Shown here: in pieces, positions 13,158 to 25,000 of the stretch
Position numbering within the stretch: position 1 is the first letter of the stretch
Layout: every line of letters starts with the position of its first letter
Origin: Saxidomus purpurata
Lineage: Eukaryota; Mollusca; Bivalvia; Venerida; Veneridae
DNA length: 64,000 nucleotides
Assembly (NCBI GenBank): GCA_022818135.1
Contig: JAFMSR010000003.1
Location: 15,034,935-15,098,934 of the forward strand
Reading direction: 5' to 3'
Notes under the pieces: model-generated
Databases searched by the model: none
The model's input: the letters and a program-made list of their open reading frames with translations, nothing else
Told to the model about the DNA's origin: nothing
Position numbers and translations under genes: made by a program

Positions 13158-16100
13158 TCATGTATCTGTGTCCTCGGCCGCTTTCTTTGACTTTTTAGGA
13201 CTAGTTCCAGTCTCCGATTTGTCTTTCTTCTGTCGTTTCAATCCTTTCATCTTTCTCGTCTGCAAGTTCGCTAAGTCCTGTTTCTGCATATGTATTCTAC
13301 CAAGCTTGGAACCAAATGCATCCTGGGATATATTCTTTTTCTTCTTTATCTGTGGTAGAATCAAAGTTAAAAGTCAAATAAAAATAAATATGTTGTTGAG
13401 CAAAGTAATAACTTACTAAGTAAAAACACATTAAGCGTAAATTGACCGAAATGATGCAATTTAACAGTCAAATTTATATGCATACCTAAAATATCGAAGG
13501 CTTTAAAGTCTGGATTAATCAACACTTTCTTATTTAAACACTTTCTGATTGATAAGAAAGTTACATTGTATTTGTTTACATTAAATCCCAACCAGAATTG
13601 CTACTATCACATTCTTGTCTGTCGGCTTCCTGATGACAAGTTTATTTTCTGTTTTCTTTTTATTAAAAGAAATTGAGGCATTGAAGCCACTCTTGTAAAA
13701 TGAATTGCCAAAGAAATTTTGTAAGAAACATTCATCTTTCCACTTACAGTTGCTGTCTTTGGCTGTCTCAAACTTCTCTTGTATAAATCATCTGACGCTA
13801 TCTTTGTCCTCCGTACCGTAAGGTCTATAGACGGACCCATATCCTCTAACTCAATCCGAGGTGTCCTGCTACCTGATTTCTTTAAAACAATTCTGCAAGT
13901 AAATGAGCAGAATTTAGTTAATCCTATATGCCATGTAGACAAGGAAGTACTTGAAAGATTCACATTCATCAAACATTCACGAACCTTGTGTTAAAGCTTA
14001 GATTGGATACAGACATTTTCAAACAAAGAAACAATTTTCAAACTGAGCCATTTTCTGCATTTCAATGTTTACATAATACAGAATGTCCTTTAGTAGAAAT
14101 TTTACTGGTTACTGGCTACTGCACAGACATACTTCACACGGTAGTAGTTGGCTCCTACCAGAGGTTTCCTGCTCTGTCAATGTAGGGGATGCACAGACAT
14201 CAAAAGAAATGCCGCAGCTCAGACTCCATGTATAACTCCCGTAAATGGTGACCAGATGATTCTGGCTACACCTACATCTATCACAGACAAGCTGCATATT
14301 CACAATTTTTTACCTCTGGAGTTTTCTTGGAACAGGAGGCGAAAACAAGGTTGGATTGAAATCAGACTCCTGATGCCTGTGATATTAAAGCAAGTTAGAG
14401 ACTGTTTCACTGCACAAAAAATAGCTGGGAGGTTGCTAATGTAGGGAAGGTTGCACTGAGCATTTTACCTGTAATTTCTGATGTATATTTTCCCATCTAC
14501 TGCTGATATCATTATTACATGTTCTATGCCTTGTAATCTAATTTGCTGTATCACAGAACCTCGGAAAAAATCTGAAATAAAGAATTCCTGCATGGTATCA
14601 AACTTGAAATGAAGTAGCAGCCTTTGTTCTTTCAGATCTCGCGTCTTATTTTGTATCACATGTTTGTTTTAAATCGACGGAATGACCTCACACACTGTAC
14701 AGTGAGGACAATTTGAGCCCTGATGTCCTGGCTCCATTCTGTTGCTTACCTGACCTAACAAGCTGGATTTCGTGGCTACTGAGCAAAAGATGAGAGTAAA
14801 TTGCATTCATTCTGCGGTCTTGCTATTCTTGTTTCTATGGCAACAAAAGCAATTTCTTAGAATGTTTGTCTAAGAGAACTTGTAGATTCCCATTTCTAAG
14901 AGTACTTGTAGACAGCTGATTGTAGACTGACATTTCAGTAGCCACTGATTTGAAATCAAGTTTTTTCTACATAACTTGAATCTATCATAATGCAAGCTAT
15001 GGAGAGATTCTATCAAAGTCTACTTTTGTTCATTGAATTCGAAAATTCTGATACTCTCAGAAAATAAATCCACAGAAAACCTGAAACTAACATGATTTTG
15101 TGACTGAAAAATCAATAAACTTGTTTTATATGCTTTTACATTTTTTGATACGTGAGTACTATGAGAATTTGGCTCTTTGGGCAAAATTATATTCCAAAAT
15201 GGCATTAGGAAAAATAGCACTTGCAACTGCAAAATGTCAAACAAGTACAGGTACTAGTATATAAAATGTAAGGTATGTGAAACTTGAACAATGGAAAACC
15301 TACCAGCAAAAAGGTTTTTCAGTCTTAAATAGTCCTGATCACTGTCAAACTGTTCGCCAGCAAACATGAGGCAAGGTTTGGTACCAACTGGACACTTGGG
15401 ACCCTGTTTTCAACAGAAAAAAAACAACACTTTCATAAGAAAAGTAAGCCATAAATACAGAAGGAATAATCTTAATTTCAAAATTTAATATAGTTCAAAT
15501 CTGGCATAAAACATGAAATTAAGAATGTTGAAGTGCAAATTACAAAATATCATGTCATAAAATTGTGACAAAAAAAAGAGCTTTCTGGGTAAAGAGCCAT
15601 GGTGATCTTTTGTGCCTCGGGCAGTGTGACATGGTCTTAACACAGGCAAAGTTTGCAATGCATCCGGTAAACACCACTACAGCATGGAACAAAAGTACAA
15701 GGTATCTTACCTCTACATCATACATTGATTTAAAACTGTCAATTCCAAGTTCTATCATGTCCAGTACATGGTAATCAAACATCCGACCTGTCAATCAAAA
15801 GTACATTTCTGTATTATAGCAAATGTAAACATGCTGAATGTATACTCTTTCCTGATGCAGTTAGTATTTTGCGACAAAAATGGTACAGCTAAATCAAGGC
15901 TGCTCATTCAAAGTTGAGGCAAAAATTTGGGGGAAAAAGAAGTCACCACAACATACTCCGTTCTGAAACCTAAAATTAATCTAAGAAAATAATATTTACA
16001 AAAAATATTGCTAATTTCTTCTTGAAATACCATTCTTTGAAATTACACTAGATTCAAAAGTATGTGCAACCAATGTCATGTCATTTTGTGATGCATATTT

Positions 16101-16557
16101 TCAGATAACAGCTAGATATATTTCTAAAACATTTATAAATTTATCAGTTTATATAGGAGTCTCCTTGTAATTTATATCACACATTATAAAAAAAAATGTT
16201 GTTAGAAGAAACTCAATTTTTCAGCAAACTTGTGGGCGAGCAGCTTTAAAAGAAGTATACTGTGTCAATCTAGGGCAAAGGGCATACAGAGTGCCCTGGT
16301 CCCATGAAATTGAGTCTGAATTAGTTAGTTGTGTTTGAAAGGGAGAAACTACATGTAATCAAAACTAGAACTGCCACTGTCATGGCCTGAATACCCCCGC
16401 ATACCGCTTTGAAGTCAAGGCCCCTGTGACCTTGACCTTTGACCTGGTGACCTCAAAATGGATAGGGGTCATCTACTAATCAGGACTAACCTCCATGCCA
16501 AATATGAAGACTGTGGGTCAAAGGATTTATTTTATGGGGGGAAAAAAAAAACCAACC

Positions 16558-16590
<33 letters not shown>

Positions 16591-19346
16591 AGCCCCCCCC
16601 ACGGCCGGCACGGCCGAGCTGATTCCCCCCCCCCCCCTTACAACTTTGTTGTCGGGGAAAAGAATTCTCTTTATTTCTTCATTTGACTGAGTTGTAAAAC
16701 AAAGAATTGACATTAGTAGCACATTCGCTTCAGGATTGAAAGGCCCTGGGTTCGATCCCTACCATCGCCATGTCGGTAGTGTCCTTAGGCAAGACACAAA
16801 TAATTCCACATTGCCTCTCTCTCTTCGAGGTTGATTCCATCTGGAAGGAGTCTCGAGGGCGATTAATCTAGTTGTTAGAACTTGTTTCGCATAGAATAAA
16901 TAATTAGTATATTAAGAATTGACATATGTGCCAGAACAAACTTCCGATCCAACTAGTTTGAAATTTATTATCTGAAAATCTCTGGTGATTTTAAATGTGC
17001 AACAAAGTATACCTCAGGTGATTTTATAGTTAAAGATTACCTAGAACAATGTTGTTAGGTCTTTTCTTCGAATGACTGCCAAACATAAATAATGATGCAT
17101 CACATTTCTTTGAGAAGAATTCCTGAAACGTAAATTTAGTATGTTATCTAACCTACCAAAAATTACATGACACTACCTACTGTTATTTAACTTTACATGT
17201 CAATAAAGTCCAACATCCCTGAATGACACCTCCCGCAGGGCTAGCACTGGCCAGTTTTTGCTTTGAGCCATTTTTCAGTGTGGCGTTGTTTGCATAGCAC
17301 ATAAAACATATTCTTTCTTTTAAAAGTTGTGCCATTCTTTCTTTTGAGCCAATTGAACTTTTTTAGCCAATTTGGCATTGGCTAATGCCAGAGCTGCCTC
17401 CCCTGGAGAAACAACCTCTTTAAAGACACACATTTTCTTTCCCGTTACATCAATTAAATAAGGAATTGACCTCTCCTGAACAACACCTCGCTACAACAAA
17501 ACCCATTTCTGTGTTCCAAAGGGCTTTCACTCATGAGAGGTTACACTGTATTTTTTTTTAAACTGTATTCCATACGTTTTGTAAGTGCCTGGCAACATCC
17601 AATTCTGACAAACAAACAACAGTGACATCAAACGTTTCACTCTTAAACTCAAAGTTAACACAGATCAGAGCAGCTTATCTGCAAAAGCTTGGTTACTGAA
17701 CATAAATACATTTGGAAGTCCTTGGCTCAAGCCATGCTGATTTTAGATAGAGCTTTACTCAGCAAAAGTTCAGCAAACATTAAATTGATTCTAGTACTTG
17801 ATAAAATTTAAATCTCACTTACCAATGGTGTTTCATCTTCAAAAGGTCTAAGAATATTCTTTCTGAAAAAGAAAGATAAAAAAAAATAGTTTAGGCAATG
17901 AAGAAATTAAAGACTCAAATAAGGGCAATAAGAGCTGCACCATACAAAACCAACATTTTTACTTTATGACCAGTATGATCATATTCTTTATCTTTCATTC
18001 TCTTGGGGTTTAACACTTTAAGGTATGTATAAGCAGGCAGAATAAACTTCCAAAACATAAAGAGTCATCAAGGTAAGGTTGGTAAGTAGCCTCGCACCGC
18101 TGACCATCAGTCAGTGACACTAGCTGTAGAACTACCTGCACATCCCAAGTTTGACCTGTTTCCATTGTTTTTTGTTTTCCATTTAGTGCATTTACAGTAA
18201 ATGTCAGTTTACAACAAATGTGTTTTGTTTCTCGACTGTGGAAGACAATTTTGGAATACTCTCATAAACTGGTTATCAATTTCAAATTCTTACCTTTTAT
18301 ACATCACAGCATCAACTTTTTTCAGCATGTACTGGAAAATAAAATACAAAAGAATTTCATAAAATGAATTTTTTTGTTGACTTTATTAGTAGGATTTAAA
18401 CCAAAAATGGTGATGAACCTGTGATTCAACAACTGTAACCCCTCAACTAAGTTGCCTAAAATCATTTTTAATTATACACAGTATAATTTCTGTTGCTAAA
18501 TAACTTACGCACTATTTTGCTGGACATACATTGTAGGATTCTGTGATTAAGCCTTTGCATTTTTATGATATAAAGAAATTTATGAATAAGATAATTACAT
18601 ACTCTAAAGTAAATCAGTGTCTTGGTTATAAAATCTAATAACAAATTTTTGCTCAACCAAGCATGAAAAGGCTAGTGAGGTGACTGCTCAACTATTTTAC
18701 CAGGGTCCGTAATAAATGGACCCTGATTTTACAGAGCCATAACAATGTAAAGACCAGCATTCCTTATTCAATATGCACTTATGCTGAATTCCACCAGCAA
18801 GAGCACAGAAGAAAGGCCCAGTAAGCTTGCGGTGTAATAAAATGTGCTAATTTCAACTAGTTCCAGACAAAAGGAAGACAATGTTTTACATACAAGCTCC
18901 TTCAGCAGCTGTGTAACAGTCTGACTTGTATTCCCTCCCTTGACAAACATTGTCCTTTTTGTGTTTTCGTGTATCTTAGACTCTCTGCCTTCTAGAAACC
19001 TTTTCCCTCGTTGAGTTTTTGGTTTGCTGAAACACCAATATTTATAGTTTCATCAAAAGATCTATTTTCTTTGAGTATAGGTATACATGTTGATCAGTAG
19101 AAGTGAGACTACCATTTACATATTTTACCACACAAATCCTACTACAGAGACTCTACGTAGAAATTTGACTTACTAGCCATTAGACTGGCAGTACTTTAGA
19201 AAGAATATACCTGTCGCGAAAACTTGTGAATAATAAAACAGACATGAAATGAATCAAAACCATTCAAAAATATTCATTGAAATGCCGATATAACCCAACT
19301 AAATAAGAATGTATATTAAAATAAGCCCTTACACAATTCTCTGCAT
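13158..19346 (-). CDS. RPF2: Ribosome production factor 2 homologue (RPF2, Brix domain)
   Basis: Ten minus-strand exons join to 924 nt, 307 aa: 19333-19346, 18894-19026, 18294-18331, 17823-17862, 17041-17122, 15711-15787, 15304-15403, 14469-14571, 13748-13892, 13158-13349. The human protein is 306 aa, so this is full length. The start is MQRIV, split by the first intron after 14 coding nt. Diagnostic blocks are MFVKGGNTSQTVT, FFSKKCDASLFMFGSHSKKR, GRMFDYHVLDMIELGID, HVIMISAVDGKIYIRNYR, RTPRIELEDMGPSIDL and HMQKQDLANLQTRKMKGLK, with a basic tail. This is the Brix fold followed by the C-terminal helix and basic extension. With RRS1, RPF2 brings the 5S rRNA-RPL5-RPL11 particle to the pre-60S in the nucleolus. 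Introns contain a SINE, a MITE and a long C/G homopolymer. No lesion was seen. Confidence 0.96.
16370..16640. repeat. Repeat fragment ending in long poly-C tracts
   Basis: The stretch 16370-16540 carries TGACCTTGACCTTTGACC and GCCAAATATGAAGACTGTGGGTCAAAGG, phrases of a dispersed repeat. It runs into an A-run, an almost uninterrupted run of about 32 C at 16559-16590, a GC-rich ACGGCCGGCACGGCCG palindrome and a further C-run near 16625. It lies in the RPF2 intron between the exons at 17041-17122 and 15711-15787, so the RPF2 pre-mRNA would carry poly-G. Open frames across it encode only Pro or Gly runs. Confidence 0.7.
16711..16920 (+). mobile_element. tRNA-derived SINE (RPF2 intron)
   Basis: A tRNA-like head has a partial A box (TAGTAGCACATTCGCTTCAGG) and a good B box (GGGTTCGATCCC). 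A core with GTGTCCTTAGGCAAGACAC follows, then TTCCATCTGGAAGGAGTCTCGAGGGCG and an AATAAATAATTAG tail. A second copy with an internal deletion is at 20276-20450. The GTCC-TTGGCAAGACAC core resembles conserved SINE central domains known in metazoans. The element is antisense to RPF2. Confidence 0.75.
17204..17550 (-). mobile_element. MITE, relative of 6018-6196, with nested insert
   Basis: The ends (TAAAGTCCAACATCCCTGAA and GAGAGGTTACACTGTA) and internal text (GAATGACACCTCCC, AAGGAATTGACCTCTCCTGAA) match the reverse complement of the MITE at 6018-6196. About 165 bp of unrelated sequence (roughly 17237-17402, beginning GGCTAGCACTGGCC and ending near GCTGCCTCCCC) interrupts it. The insert is itself bounded by weak inverted ends. 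Located in the RPF2 intron before the exon at 17041-17122. Confidence 0.65.
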
Positions 19347-20275
19347 GGTTAGTTGATTGGTTTTCCCTTTTGAAAAGTCTGTCAACTCACACGTGTTTAC
19401 TGCGGGCTAATCTCCCGATGATGCGAGAGCAATGACACCGGGTGATAAGAAAAAAAATTAAAAAGTTTATTTTTGCCCAATTTTCCGTTATTACGGGTAT
19501 ATAAACTTTTCTGCGCCCTGATTGTGCCTGTTTTTCGTTTTGTATAATATATTCATGCATATTTCAAATGCATGTCACATTAATCCTTCAGTGGATTATT
19601 TGGCATTTTAATGATTTTTGTTTCCTTCCAAATTGGTGGGTGGGGAACGATTTTATAATATGACCGACCTTCTTACTGTCAGTATCTTCGTTTTCATACA
19701 TATTTATCCAAATCCTTTAGTTCTTGCTCATAACCAGGTAGTCAAAATATTTAAGGCGTCTTGAAATTCTGAGATATTTTCGTTTTGGGTCAGAATCGAG
19801 CTATAGCAGATATTGCCCATACAAATAACACACATCTTGACACATTTATAATTAGTTGGAGTAATAAATGGTTAAGTGAAGTTTATTAGCTATTACTGGC
19901 CCACAATGCTGCTTGAGACTTGTACTTGGTTTGTCAGTGACCCCAACCCCCCCCCCGTTTACAGAGTGTAGCTAAAGAGGGTGGCCAGCTTTCTTGTTGA
20001 GTTGAGTATACCTTTATTTTATATTAGCCTCATATTTCACCCCAAACCCCCCCCCCCGATTTCAACTGATTTTTGGTTCTTTACAGAAGGGCCGCCGTCG
20101 TTAATATCAAAGCGGCGCACAATTGTGGCTACCTTTAATACTATTTTAAAAACCTTAGGATTTCCTTCCTAACATATAAAAAAAATTTTTAAAAATTTTT
20201 TTTATTTTTTTTTTTCTTGCCACATGCCAAGTACCTGTGGTTTTGCCATGGACAACCAACAGCTCCATGTGGACA

Positions 20276-20450
20276 GTGGAGCTGCAGTGGTAGCGTGTTT
20301 GCCTCGGGATCGAAAGGCCCTGGGTTCTCAAATAATTCCACATTGCCTCTCTCTGCTAATTGATTCCATCTGGAATGAGTCTCGAGAGCGATTAATCTAA
20401 GTTGTAAAAACTTGTTTCGCAATGTACAATAAATAAATTGGTATATATAG
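20276..20450 (+). mobile_element. tRNA-derived SINE, internally deleted
   Basis: The head GCAGTGGTAGCGTGTTTGCC fits an A box, and AAGGCCCTGGGTTC is the start of the B box. The next 60 or so bases found in the copy at 16711 (B-box end and core) are missing. The sequence resumes with AATAATTCCACATTGCCTC and the same 3' tail ending GTACAATAAATAAATTGG. This is a non-functional deletion copy. Confidence 0.7.
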
Positions 20451-21570
20451 TCATACACCAGTAATACTACTTGGACAACCAACAATGCATTAGATATATT
20501 CTTGTAACTGTCAGTGAAAGTCTGATAAACGTTCTTCTTCTCTTGTAATGGCTAACAGTAAGTCAATACTGAACTATTACGACCGTGCGTGGGGGTTGGG
20601 GTTAAAAAGTGAGCTACCAGGCCTTCCCAGCTACTCAGTCCACCAACAACACTATTATTATTTTCTTGCTAAAATGTAAAAAAAGAAAGCATTTATATTT
20701 TTGTTATATTTACACTTTTATTTGTTTTTCTTGGCTTAGCAACATCTAAGTATTTTTTATTTGCGCTTCAATAGTTAATTAAATAACAAGCTCTGTGATT
20801 ACTGAAACTGCTGGACATTACCTAAAATGAACTAAATTCAAGACCCCACATGAACTTGATCAGTCTTGGAGCACAGTAAAAAATAAACTACTCAATTTTT
20901 TTTTCAGTGTTTTGTTCATTTGCAGGGAACCTTAGCCCAACAAATTGTGCGCCAGGGCTTTTTGCTATATACGACGGCCGTAAAGACAGACATCTATGTA
21001 ATATATCAGTTTGTAAAATTGGTCAGTCTTGCAGTCTAAATATTGAGGCTACAGGGAACCTCAGATTTGTAAATGTTTACTTATTGTAATCCAAACAACA
21101 GACATTCGGGGATCTATCTCAGTTAAGTCTAAAAATCTCTTGTAGTATGTTGTACACAAATATTTAGAACACTGTCGAAATAGTGTAGCACATGTCTTAA
21201 TTATTTTATAAAGAAATTTAAGAATTTTTGTTTTCTGAAACTTATAGTCCTGATTTAATTCAACTTATAACAACTGAATTCTGTATGACTGTAAGATGCA
21301 GACAAAAGAATCACCCCTCAGGGATGAGGCCCTAATGAGGTGGTGAAATTTTTTAAATGCTTCTTTTTTTCTGAAAAGGCATGTCAGACTTTAATTTTGT
21401 TTGGCACTAATAATCAGTTTTGTATTTTTTTTTTCATGTCAAAGTCACAGAGAACTAAGTTATTGTATGCTAAATTTATCAGTACTAGTAGTTTCAGACA
21501 ACAATAATTCTAAAGTTTCTAATCTATATGATACTATGGTATGGATAATTACGCACTTCATCACCATAAG

Positions 21571-21642
21571 GGCCCCATTTCTGTAAAAATCCAGTTCTAA
21601 CAACAGAAAAAAAAGAAACTGGATTTTTACGGAAATGAGGCC
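21571..21642. repeat. Imperfect 26 bp-stem hairpin
   Basis: GGCCCCATTTCTGTAAAAAT at 21571 pairs with ATTTTTACGGAAATGAGGCC at the other end, giving about a 26 bp stem with two mismatches around a 20 bp A-rich loop. It could be a tiny MITE or a transcribed hairpin. There is no mature small-RNA evidence in sequence alone. Confidence 0.6.
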
Positions 21643-22003
21643 TTAAAGGATGTACAGGTAGTGCTTTTCTTACATAATTACTTTTTACTGAGTGAAACTC
21701 TTATCACCTCACAGATGAGGCCCCAGTGGGGTGGAGAAATTCTAAAAGTTCTTTTTTTTCTGAAATGGACACACCAATACCTTTTCCAGTTGTTCTTTTT
21801 CAGTTATTTGTTTCATTTGGTGGGGGGATATAAATTCACTGAATTTGCTATTTTTTAAAAGCTCCTGCGGTGCTGCTTTTTGATAAAAATATGGTAGTAC
21901 TAAGTCAATACCTTTCACAATGAACAAGGGTGGCAAAGGGCTTTTAAATAAAGATATTCAAATCATTTTCAGAAATACTATAGCTTGTTTAATTCTATTA
22001 CAG

Positions 22004-22095
22004 ATCATGGATGTTTCATCAAGATCTGAACAGAAGATTTCCTGACTACTATTCAAACACTCTTGGTAGAAATCTAGTCAGATAATACGTTAACA
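22004..22095 (+). other. Probable SON 5' UTR exon segment with a 12-codon uORF
   Basis: A strong acceptor (TTCTATTACAG ending at 22003) lies shortly before the SON start, suggesting that the 5' UTR is spliced and that this exon continues into the coding sequence. Within it an upstream ATG at 22007 opens a 12-codon frame that stops at 22045, before the SON ATG at 22096. An uORF here could lower SON translation. Transcript data would be needed to confirm the exon border. Confidence 0.5.
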
Positions 22096-25000
22096 ATGAG
22101 TGACGCAGTACCAGTTCTTGATCACATTCCACTCCCTCCTGGAGGGATCCCATTACCTCATGAGGAAAAAACAACAGGGTCAGTCCCATCTAATAAAAGG
22201 AAGTCTAAGCACAGTGACAGTGGGGATGAAAAAGATGACCATTCTAAAAAGAAACATAAGAAGTCAAAGAAGAAAGATAAACACAAAGATAAGGATAAAG
22301 AGAAAGAGAAAAGTAAAAAGAAAGAAAAGAAACAAAGTAATGAACCAGAATTAACCGCAATAGAAAAGTTTAATATGTTTAAGAAACAAAGGGGAGCTGG
22401 GAAAGGGGATGACAAAATAGTTGATGATCTCTTCAAAGACTTTATTGCATCAAAATTAAAGCAAATTGAAAGTGATAACTACAGAACTAAAGAGAAGAAA
22501 CACAAGTCAAAAAAGGACAAGGATAAAAAGAAAAGTTCAGTAGATGAAATGAACAAGTTTCTTGATAATGAAATAAGCAGTATTGCTCTACCAGAAGTAG
22601 CAACAGATGTACAGAATGAAAAAGAAAAATGTGTAGAAAAGCAAACAGGTCTGCCAGACAAAGTAAAGTTAGTGAATAGCACAAAACCTGTTGCATCTGT
22701 TGGGAAATTAAGTGTAATTAACAACCCGACAAAACTGGGTAGCCTTTTAAAATCAAAACAAAATAAAATGAATGAGAACGTCAGTGTGAATACATGTAGT
22801 GTTGCTGATGTGTCCAGTAATGTTGGTGATATTCCATTAAGGAAAGAAAAGAATTCTCTGAAAACAAATCAGTTTAGTCCGATTCCACTACCCAGTGGAC
22901 CAGGCCCAGCTCAGGAAATTCCTAAACCTGCAGTGACAGAAAAATCTCAAGAAGATAATCAGATAGAAAAAGAAAAATCTTTTCCTGTGTTTGGGCCATT
23001 TTTACCTAGGTCAGTAACAGTAAGTGAAAAACATGAGACAACTGAAGAACAGAAAGCTGATATGAAGAAACCATTAGGATTTAAGAACTTTGGAATAAAG
23101 TTAAGTGCCAGTAGTGCTGAACTGATTCTGTCCGGGGAGTTACATCGTAAGGGGAAAAGACTTGAAGAAGGTAGATTTGTTTTGTGTTTTTCACCCTTTG
23201 ACCAGATGCATGTATTTAATAATTTTATACAGTTGAACTACTGAAAAATAATACAAGGAGAATATGGTTAGTTGTTACTTGGTTGTGTGGATGAAGAGAG
23301 TGTGACAAAGGCAAGACAAAGGAAGTTACTGAGTTGGCCTTCAGCTCAGCACCTGCATGTAGTTGAATTATTTGCATGTCCAGCCAAGTTTACCTTCAGT
23401 GAAAACACTTGTTCAAATTTTAGTATTTCTTGCAGAACTGGTTAGAAAATTCATCAAAAAGTAGTTATGTAAGCAGCTGGTTGTAGATAATAAAAGTTCA
23501 TTTGGCCAACTTCTGTTGATTGGAAAAATACAGGGCACTATGTTACCACATCAAAAAATTGCCAGTAATTTGATTGATCTTTTTTCATAGCTTTAATCAT
23601 GTTAATAGTTCATATTAATTTCTTTTTCTTTGCAATCTCTCAGTTTTACAGTGTATCTTTTCTTAAAGGGACAAACCCTATAACTGATGACAAACTATTA
23701 TAAAATAACCCCAAAACATAAATAATAGAATCTTTGGAAGTATTATAACTTAACCTAAAAGTTTAAGCTATGCATTCCCAGTCATTATCGATAAAATCAG
23801 CAGTTTAGAATATACCATTCAATAATCTATATAGAGTTGTTGTACAATTAATCCATGGGTGGATGCGTTTTATTACAAAAAGCCTATGTATTAATTAATT
23901 ATGGTAAAATGAGGCATTTTTCGCCATAGGTTCTTCTTTGAAACTGTATTTATGTATCATTTAAAATGATTTTACTTTCATTGAACACATAATCTATGTT
24001 TCAAGAATATAGTCGGCTAGATGTAGGAGTGCCTCTTTAATGTACTTTCTTCTGTTGTTAGGTGAGGTCTTATCATCATCATCTGGGGGTAGTGACAGCT
24101 CTGATACTGAAGCTGATGCTAATGATGAAGATGATGAAAATGAAGTCTCTGGAACTGGGTCAATTAGTGACTCAGATGGAGGATCAAAGCCTGGTTCCAA
24201 ATCCAAAAAGAAGAAGAAGAAAAAGAAGAAAATGAAACATAAAAAGAAGAAAAAACATAAAGACAAAGAGAAGGACAAAGATGGTGTTCTTGTTGTTGGG
24301 AAAGAAAAGTCTGGGTCAAAAAGGAAAGTCTCAATTACTCCACGTTCAAGGTAAACAGAATTGTTTTACTGAAGTTGATACAGATGTAATACATGTATGT
24401 TAGGTTGTTCGTTTGTCTTGTTTTTTATACTTGATTGCATTGTTTATTTCCCCATTTCTAAATATTTTCTATCTAGAATTATCTTTTTGTTATCTATTGT
24501 AGGTCAAGATCTCCAAAGAAATCAAGACGGACAGGGTCGCGATCTCGTTCTAGAGATAGAACAAAAAGAAGGTCACGATCTAGATCAAGGGATCGGGGAA
24601 GGTCACATAGATCAAGATCACGGTCAAGAGGTCGAAGGTCAAGATCAAGAGGTAGAAGGTCACGATCAAGGGGTCGCAAGTCAAGGTCAAGATCGAGGGG
24701 AAGAAGGTCAAGGTCAAGAGGAAGAAGATCTAGATCCAAAAGTAAAAGTCCGGACAGATTTTGGAGGAGTAAATATGGCGACTTCGATGCATATAGATTT
24801 TTGAAAGGGTTGGTTTTACTTACAACATTAGTAAATTAATTTCAGCCATAAAATAGGACTGTTTTGTATTAAACATTTACTTTATGTATACAAAATCCTA
24901 ATTTAGCTAGGCAGTTATAAAAACTCATCTTAATTTAATACTGCTAAAAATTCATCTATGTTACTGGAAAGTGAACTCTGAAATGCTTTTACTTGACAAA

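Larger units (their letters stand above)
19347..22003. other. Divergent intergenic region RPF2/SON
   Basis: The minus-strand RPF2 and plus-strand SON genes are divergently arranged across about 2.7 kb, so RPF2 promoter and SON promoter/first-intron sequence should be here. No TATA or Inr could be assigned with confidence. It contains C-runs near 19945 and 20050, a truncated SINE (20276-20450), a hairpin (21571-21642) and two diverged copies of a GATGAGGCCC...GAGGTGG...TCTTTTTTTCTGAAA segment (21312-21385 and 21704-21770). No coding region was recognised. Confidence 0.55.

Noticed and set aside
16486..16722. Poly-Gly / poly-Pro open frames
   Set aside because: They arise from the C homopolymer in the RPF2 intron; no protein is supported.
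22158..24278. Minus-strand Ser/Phe/Leu-rich frames over the SON exons
   Set aside because: They are antisense shadows of Lys/Asp-rich SON coding sequence, which lacks stops on the opposite strand.
24494..24739. Minus-strand Asp/Leu-rich 81-codon frame
   Set aside because: Antisense reading of the SON RS-domain repeats. The plus strand joins in frame with conserved exons.
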